Of a stretch of 9,327 bases of DNA, positions 6,390-9,327 are shown piece after piece (the stretch's first letter is position 1; each line of letters opens with the position of its first letter). Origin of the DNA: JACDBD01 sp050743385 (GTDB lineage: Bacteria; Actinomycetota; Acidimicrobiia; IMCC26256; JACDBD01); contig JBOGFJ010000124.1 of assembly GCA_050743385.1 (NCBI GenBank), positions 1 through 9,327 on the forward strand, in the 5' to 3' direction. Under the pieces are notes generated by a model. That model did no database searches and was not told where the DNA came from. It saw only the letters and a program-made list of their open reading frames with translations. A program made the translations under genes and the position numbers.

Positions 6390-7262
6390 ATGCAGTCGTT
6401 CAAGAACAACGCCAAGACGTTCATCCTCCTGGCGGCCCTCGGCGGCCTCCTCATGGGGATCGGGTCCTTCTTCGGCCAGGGCGGGCTGATCATCGGCCTC
6501 GCCATCGGCCTCGTCTTCGTCGGAGCCTCCTACTGGTTCAGCGACAAGATCGCGGTCAAGGCGGCCGGCGCCAAGCCGGTCACCGAGCAGGAGGCCCCCC
6601 AGCTCTACGCCCTGGTGCGCGACCTGACCGCGCGCACCGGCATGCCGATGCCGAAGCTGTACATCTCGCCCGCGCCGCAACCCAATGCCTTCGCGACCGG
6701 GCGTAACCCGCACCACGCGGCGGTGGCCGTGACCCAGGGCATCCTCCAGGTGCTCGACGAGGACGAGCTGCGGGGCGTGCTCGCCCACGAGCTCTCGCAC
6801 GTGCGCAATCGCGACATCCTCATCGGGTCGGTGGCCGCGGCCGTGGCCATGGGGATCACCTTCGTCGCCCGCATCGCGATGTGGGGGGCGCTCTTCGGCG
6901 GTGGTGGCGACGACGACGACGGCGGGAACATCATCGGGCTCCTCGCCCTCACGATTCTGGCGCCGCTGGCGGCGATGCTGCTCCAGGCGGCCCTGTCCCG
7001 GTCGCGCGAGTTCGAGGCCGACCACGACGGCGCCGAGCTGCTCGGCAACGGCGAGCCCCTGGCGCGTGCACTCGAGAAGATCGAGGCCTACGCCAAGCGG
7101 GTACCGATGGACGTCAACCCGGCCCAGGCCACCGCGTACATCATCAACCCACTCACCGGCCGCAAGGTCAACTTCGCCGGCCTGTTCCAGACCCACCCGC
7201 CGACCGCCGACCGCGTGGCGCGGCTCCGGGCACGGGTGACGCAGTCAGGGACGAGGAGGTAA
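6390..7262 (+). CDS. htpX: HtpX-type M48 membrane zinc metalloprotease
   Basis: Predicted 290-residue integral membrane protease that degrades misfolded membrane proteins in other bacteria. Two hydrophobic helices lie in the first 50 residues and two more around 147-165 and 180-200, with an acidic GGGGDDDDGG loop between the latter pair. The zinc site is HELSH (His133, Glu134, His137), with Glu207 in the SRSREFEAD block as the third ligand; LYISPAPQPNAFATGR is another family block. The start was picked because AGGTGA (6379-6384) lies 5 bases before this ATG; ATG 6384 and GTG 6381 are also in frame but too close to it. It is preceded by 53 bases without a gene and transcribes towards yajQ. Confidence 0.9.
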   Translation: MQSFKNNAKTFILLAALGGLLMGIGSFFGQGGLIIGLAIGLVFVGASYWFSDKIAVKAAGAKPVTEQEAPQLYALVRDLTARTGMPMPKLYISPAPQPNAFATGRNPHHAAVAVTQGILQVLDEDELRGVLAHELSHVRNRDILIGSVAAAVAMGITFVARIAMWGALFGGGGDDDDGGNIIGLLALTILAPLAAMLLQAALSRSREFEADHDGAELLGNGEPLARALEKIEAYAKRVPMDVNPAQATAYIINPLTGRKVNFAGLFQTHPPTADRVARLRARVTQSGTRR

Positions 7263-7273
7263 GGGGACGGGGA

Positions 7274-7345
7274 GGGGCGGCGCAGAGGGTCGTCTCGGAG
7301 CGAGTGGGCTCTCCGAGCGAAGAGGCGAGCCCTCGGAGCCGCCCC
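7274..7345. terminator. Nested inverted repeat between convergent genes
   Basis: Between the htpX and yajQ stops lie three nested stems: GGGGCGGC (7274-7281) with GCCGCCCC (7338-7345), GAGGG (7285-7289) with CCCTC (7330-7334), and CTCGGAG (7294-7300) with CTCCGAG (7311-7317). A second CTCGGAG copy at 7332-7338 could pair with the same CTCCGAG instead. The position suits a bidirectional transcription stop, but no T-run follows on either strand, so this is a weak call. Confidence 0.4.
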
Positions 7346-7358
7346 GACCCGATGGTCC

Positions 7359-7847
7359 TCAATCGCGATAGTTCGTGAACTGGAGCGGGATGCCGAAATC
7401 CTGCTCCTTGAGCTTGGCGATGACCGTCTGGAGGTCGTCCTTCTTCTTGCCGGTCACGCGCAGCTGCTGGCCCTGCACCTGGTGCTGGATGCCCTTGAGG
7501 CCGAGGCTCTTGACGAACTTGCCGATCGCGCGGGCCTTCTCGTCGTTGATGCCGACCGTGAGCGCGACGGTTTGGCGCACGGTGCCCTTGGCGGCTTCCT
7601 CGGTCTTGCCGTAGTCGAGCGCCTTGAGCGAGACCTTCCGGCGCACGAGCTTCTCTTCGAGCACCTGGGTGAGGGCGCGCAGCCGCTCATCGCTGGCCGT
7701 GTGGAGCTCGATGGCCTTGTCGCCGAGGTCGATGCGGCTGCCCGTGTCCTTGAAGTCGAATCGGGTTGCGACCTCGCGACTCGCCTGATCGACCGCGTTG
7801 CGAACCTCCTGCATGTCGACCTCGGATACCACGTCGAAACTCGCCAT
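7359..7847 (-). CDS. yajQ: YajQ-family cyclic-di-GMP-binding protein
   Basis: Predicted 162-residue small soluble protein, full length for the family (DUF520). The N-terminus MASFDVVSEVDMQEVRNAVDQA, the ATRFDFK block, the KKDDLQTVIA block near residues 134-143 and the C-terminus FGIPLQFTNYRD are family hallmarks. Family members bind c-di-GMP or nucleic acid and have been tied to regulation; the role in this lineage is not known. The upstream ribosome site is weak (GTAGAG). The gene converges on htpX, and its leader carries a long hairpin at 7867-7891. The C-terminal stop is TGA. Confidence 0.93.
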   Translation of the reverse strand: MASFDVVSEVDMQEVRNAVDQASREVATRFDFKDTGSRIDLGDKAIELHTASDERLRALTQVLEEKLVRRKVSLKALDYGKTEEAAKGTVRQTVALTVGINDEKARAIGKFVKSLGLKGIQHQVQGQQLRVTGKKKDDLQTVIAKLKEQDFGIPLQFTNYRD

Positions 7848-7866
7848 CTCTACGGTCGCCCTCGCT

Positions 7867-7891
7867 CGCCGGCCGGGTTACCCGGCCGGCG
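7867..7891. repeat. 11-bp stem-loop in the yajQ leader
   Basis: CGCCGGCCGGG (7867-7877) pairs perfectly with CCCGGCCGGCG (7881-7891) around TTA, 19 bases upstream of the yajQ start on its template. A smaller GCCC-TTC-GGGC hairpin follows (7891-7901). The remainder of 7848-7994 holds no gene. It may mask the yajQ leader or be an extragenic palindrome. Confidence 0.5.
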
Positions 7892-7978
7892 CCCTTCGGG
7901 CCGCTCGGGACTCGATGGACGCTCGCTCCGACGCCAAGTCGTCGCCCCGCACATCACTGCTGCCGCGTGCATCACGAG

Positions 7979-7984
7979 TATCGT
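7979..7984 (+). promoter_or_regulatory. Possible -10 element for tRNA-Tyr
   Basis: TATCGT lies 10 bases before the tRNA-Tyr 5' end, about right for a transcription start close to the gene. No convincing -35 element is seen upstream. Confidence 0.25.
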
Positions 7985-7994
7985 ATGCGTCCCC

Positions 7995-8075
7995 GGGTCG
8001 GTACCCGAGTGGCCAAAGGGGGCAGTCTGTAAAACTGCTGCGAAAGCTACGCTGGTTCGAATCCAGCCCGGCCCA
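7995..8075 (+). tRNA. tRNA-Tyr(GTA)
   Basis: Class II tRNA with a longer variable arm. Acceptor GGGTCGG (7995-8001) pairs with CCGGCCC (8068-8074), with one T-G wobble. The D stem is CCC/GGG. The anticodon stem GCAGT/ACTGC encloses CTGTAAA with anticodon GTA at 8029-8031. The T arm is GCTGG-TTCGAAT-CCAGC. The discriminator base A is at 8075. The next bases are CCG, so CCA is not encoded and must be added. Confidence 0.96.
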
Positions 8076-8088
8076 CCGAGCTCCCTGA

Positions 8089-8113
8089 GGCCCGCCGCGT
8101 GCGGGCCGTTTCT
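8089..8113 (+). terminator. Intrinsic terminator after tRNA-Tyr
   Basis: GGCCCGC (8089-8095), loop CGCGT, GCGGGCC (8101-8107) and then GTTTCT. It is a 7-bp GC-rich stem with a short T-rich tail, 13 bases downstream of the tRNA body. Its tail abuts the stop codon of the opposite-strand acetyltransferase gene. Confidence 0.7.
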
Positions 8114-8634
8114 CATTGCAGCATCCGTTGCATGAGGACGACGTCGAGCCATCGACCGAGCTTGCGCCCGACCTCGTGTTCGGTGCCGACCGTCTCGAAC
8201 CCGCACCGTTCGTGGAGCGCGATCGACGCTGCGTGGCCGCCGACGATCCGGGCGATCATCGAGTGGAAGCCCTGGGCGAGGGCCAGCCGCACCAGCTCGT
8301 CGAGGAGCACCCGGCCGATCCCGTGACCGCGGACGTCGCGGCGCACGTACACCGAGTCCTCGACCGTGGGCCTGTAGGCCGGCCGGTCCCGGTAGGGGGA
8401 GAGCGACCCGAACCCGACCACGGTTCCGTCCTCGTCGATTGCCACGACGGCGGGGTGGCCGCCCGAGTGCTCGTCGATCCACTCCACCTGCTCGTCGAGG
8501 GTACGGGGGACGAGATCGAAGGTCACCGTCGACTCGGCGACCTCCACGTTGTAGATCGCCCGGATCGCCTCGGCGTCGCGGCGCTCGACCATGCGCACGG
8601 TCACCCGCATGGCGGCGGACCGTATCGCAGCCAT
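8113..8634 (-). CDS. GNAT-family N-acetyltransferase
   Basis: Predicted 173-residue cytosolic acetyltransferase using acetyl-CoA. The start at 8634 is supported by GAGG 6 bases upstream on the minus strand; the longer ATG at 8658 and the shorter at 8610 have no such site. The hallmark acetyl-CoA loop is RRDVRGHGIGRVLLDEL (RGHGIG at residues 102-107). PAYRPTVEDSVYV (85-97) and LHERCGFE at the end of the fold match the phosphinothricin/methionine-derivative acetyltransferase branch (Pat/MnaT/Bar), inferred from motif style. The substrate cannot be set from sequence; small amines or amino-acid analogues are likely. Its 3' end meets the tRNA-Tyr terminator, and its 5' end is 30 bases from the divergent kinase gene. 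Confidence 0.88.
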   Translation of the reverse strand: MAAIRSAAMRVTVRMVERRDAEAIRAIYNVEVAESTVTFDLVPRTLDEQVEWIDEHSGGHPAVVAIDEDGTVVGFGSLSPYRDRPAYRPTVEDSVYVRRDVRGHGIGRVLLDELVRLALAQGFHSMIARIVGGHAASIALHERCGFETVGTEHEVGRKLGRWLDVVLMQRMLQ

Positions 8635-8664
8635 CCCGTGCCTCACCGATGGGAGCATGTACCG

Positions 8665-9198
8665 GTGAGCATCGGACCGCGCGTCCTCGTGGTCGGCACA
8701 TCGGGCTCAGGCAAGAGCGTGCTCGCCGCCCGGCTCGCGCGCGCCCTGGGCGGGCCGCACGTCGAGCTCGACGAGTTCCAGCACGGGCCCGACTGGAGCC
8801 AAAGCAGCGTGGATGAGCTGCGGGACCGGACCGCTGCCGCGATCGCGGGCCGCGACATCTGGGTTGTCGACGGCAACTACAGCGACGTCCGGGACCTCCT
8901 GTGGCCCCGGGCGACCACGCTCGTGTGGCTCGACTACTCCCGCCCGGTCGTCATGGTGCGAGTCGTGCGGCGGTCGGTCGTCCGCGTTGTCACGCGCCGC
9001 GAGCTCTGGAACGGCAATCGTTCCGACTGGCGCCGGTGGGGCGATCCCGACCACCCGATCCGGTGGGCTTGGCGCACCCACGCCGCCAACCGCATGAAGT
9101 ACGAGGGGCTCGTCACCCTTCCCGAGTGGTCACACCTCGAGGTCGTACGCCTTCGGCGGCCGGCGGAAGCCAGGTCGTTGCTATCCTGGACCGGCTAG
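8665..9198 (+). CDS. P-loop kinase-like protein (adenylate-kinase/topology-modulation-like)
   Basis: Predicted 177-residue soluble NTP-binding protein. The GTG start is preceded by GGGAG (8651-8655, 9 bases). Walker A is GTSGSGKS (11-18). An ELDEFQHGPDW block (34-44) and WVVDGNY (66-72) are typical of the family that includes small adenylate-kinase-like and 'DNA topology modulation' (FlaR) proteins. A WLDY strand follows, then a basic RVVRRSVVRVVTRRELWNGNRSDWRRW stretch, which may act as the lid or bind phosphate or nucleic acid. The substrate is unknown. The frame stays open far upstream of the GTG, over the opposite-strand acetyltransferase, but that part is not this gene. The gene ends in TAG only 3 bases before the tRNA-Thr gene. 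Confidence 0.83.
   Translation: MSIGPRVLVVGTSGSGKSVLAARLARALGGPHVELDEFQHGPDWSQSSVDELRDRTAAAIAGRDIWVVDGNYSDVRDLLWPRATTLVWLDYSRPVVMVRVVRRSVVRVVTRRELWNGNRSDWRRWGDPDHPIRWAWRTHAANRMKYEGLVTLPEWSHLEVVRLRRPAEARSLLSWTG
9179..9187 (+). promoter_or_regulatory. Possible extended -10 promoter for the tRNA-Thr/Met pair
   Basis: TGCTATCCT matches the extended -10 pattern TGnTAnnnT, 14 bases before the tRNA-Thr 5' end, and lies inside the last codons of the kinase gene. No good -35 element is seen, which such promoters can lack. Confidence 0.42.
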
Positions 9199-9201
9199 CT
9201 C

Positions 9202-9277
9202 GCCCCCTTAGCTCAGTCGGCAGAGCACTTCCATGGTAAGGAAGGGGTCTACGGTTCGAGTCCGTAAGGGGGCTCCA
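9202..9277 (+). tRNA. tRNA-Thr(GGT)
   Basis: A 76-base gene with encoded CCA (9275-9277). Acceptor GCCCCCT (9202-9208) pairs with AGGGGGC (9267-9273). The anticodon stem CTTCC/GGAAG encloses ATGGTAA with anticodon GGT at 9235-9237. The T arm TACGG-TTCGAGT-CCGTA is perfect. The next tRNA starts one base after its CCA, so the two are almost certainly cut from one transcript. Confidence 0.96.
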
Positions 9278-9278
9278 C

Positions 9279-9327
9279 GGCGGTGTAGCTCAGTTGGCAG
9301 AGCACGCGGCTCATAATCGCGGCGTCG
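9279..9327 (+). tRNA. tRNA-Met(CAT), truncated by the window end
   Basis: The 5' acceptor strand GGCGGTG is at 9279-9285, then TA, the D arm GCTC...GAGC, and the anticodon stem CGCGG/TCGCG around CTCATAA with anticodon CAT at 9312-9314. The T arm and acceptor 3' strand are beyond the window. The acceptor sequence and the Thr-Met pairing suggest elongator tRNA-Met, but an Ile-tRNA with lysidine-modified CAT cannot be excluded. Confidence 0.88.

Noticed and set aside
7482..8135. Plus-strand open frame over yajQ and tRNA-Tyr
   Set aside because: Its product includes a PEWPKGAVCKTA-type stretch, which is simply tRNA-Tyr translated, and the rest is antisense to yajQ.
8116..8664. Upstream extension of the kinase reading frame
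   Set aside because: It is antisense to the acetyltransferase gene, lacks domain signal, and the GTG at 8665 has a proper ribosome site directly before the Walker A strand.
7850..8701. Minus-strand frame with a GWIRTSVAFAAVLQTAPFGHS-type stretch
   Set aside because: This is the well-known false peptide produced by translating the antisense strand of a tRNA-Tyr gene, joined to a shadow of the acetyltransferase gene.

Overview
The window is GC-rich, densely coded DNA that reads as a chromosomal segment of a high-GC actinobacterium. The style of the FAD enzyme, the MidA-type methyltransferase and the tRNA-Thr/tRNA-Met pair suggests the Acidimicrobiia or a relative; that lineage is an inference. 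Most of the window is housekeeping. I see no insertion sequence, CRISPR array, prophage module or defence system.

Left part (1-3729, all + strand): a small beta-rich protein of unknown function that may be cut by the window edge, a FAD-dependent oxidoreductase, a small lipoprotein with an Ig-like beta domain, and a MidA/NDUFAF7-type SAM-dependent methyltransferase. Spacing is tight, so they may be partly co-transcribed. Short GC-rich palindromes stand before the oxidoreductase and the methyltransferase.

Centre (3730-6327, + strand): an acetyl-CoA synthetase gene (acs) that is full length except for one in-frame TAG. The stop replaces the lysine of the ATP-binding P-loop (...SGTTAQP-stop-G...). 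Reading frame and conserved residues continue perfectly on both sides. A small HAD-superfamily phosphatase follows with an ATGA overlap. Three other genes here end in TAG, so general reassignment of TAG is unlikely. A fresh nonsense mutation, a base-call error, or a split gene kept alive by reinitiation are the open choices.

Right part (6328-9327): an HtpX-type membrane metalloprotease (+) converges on a YajQ-family protein (-), with a nested inverted repeat between them. Then come tRNA-Tyr(GTA) with a good intrinsic terminator, a GNAT acetyltransferase (-), a divergent small P-loop kinase-like protein (+), and tRNA-Thr(GGT) plus tRNA-Met(CAT), the last cut by the window end. In many actinobacteria a Thr-Met tRNA pair precedes rpmG-secE-nusG, so these may lie just beyond the edge.

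The strongest oddity is the acs stop codon. The second is a set of long, perfect but unrelated GC-rich stem-loops in the leaders of several genes. Nothing here amounts to a convincing undescribed system.
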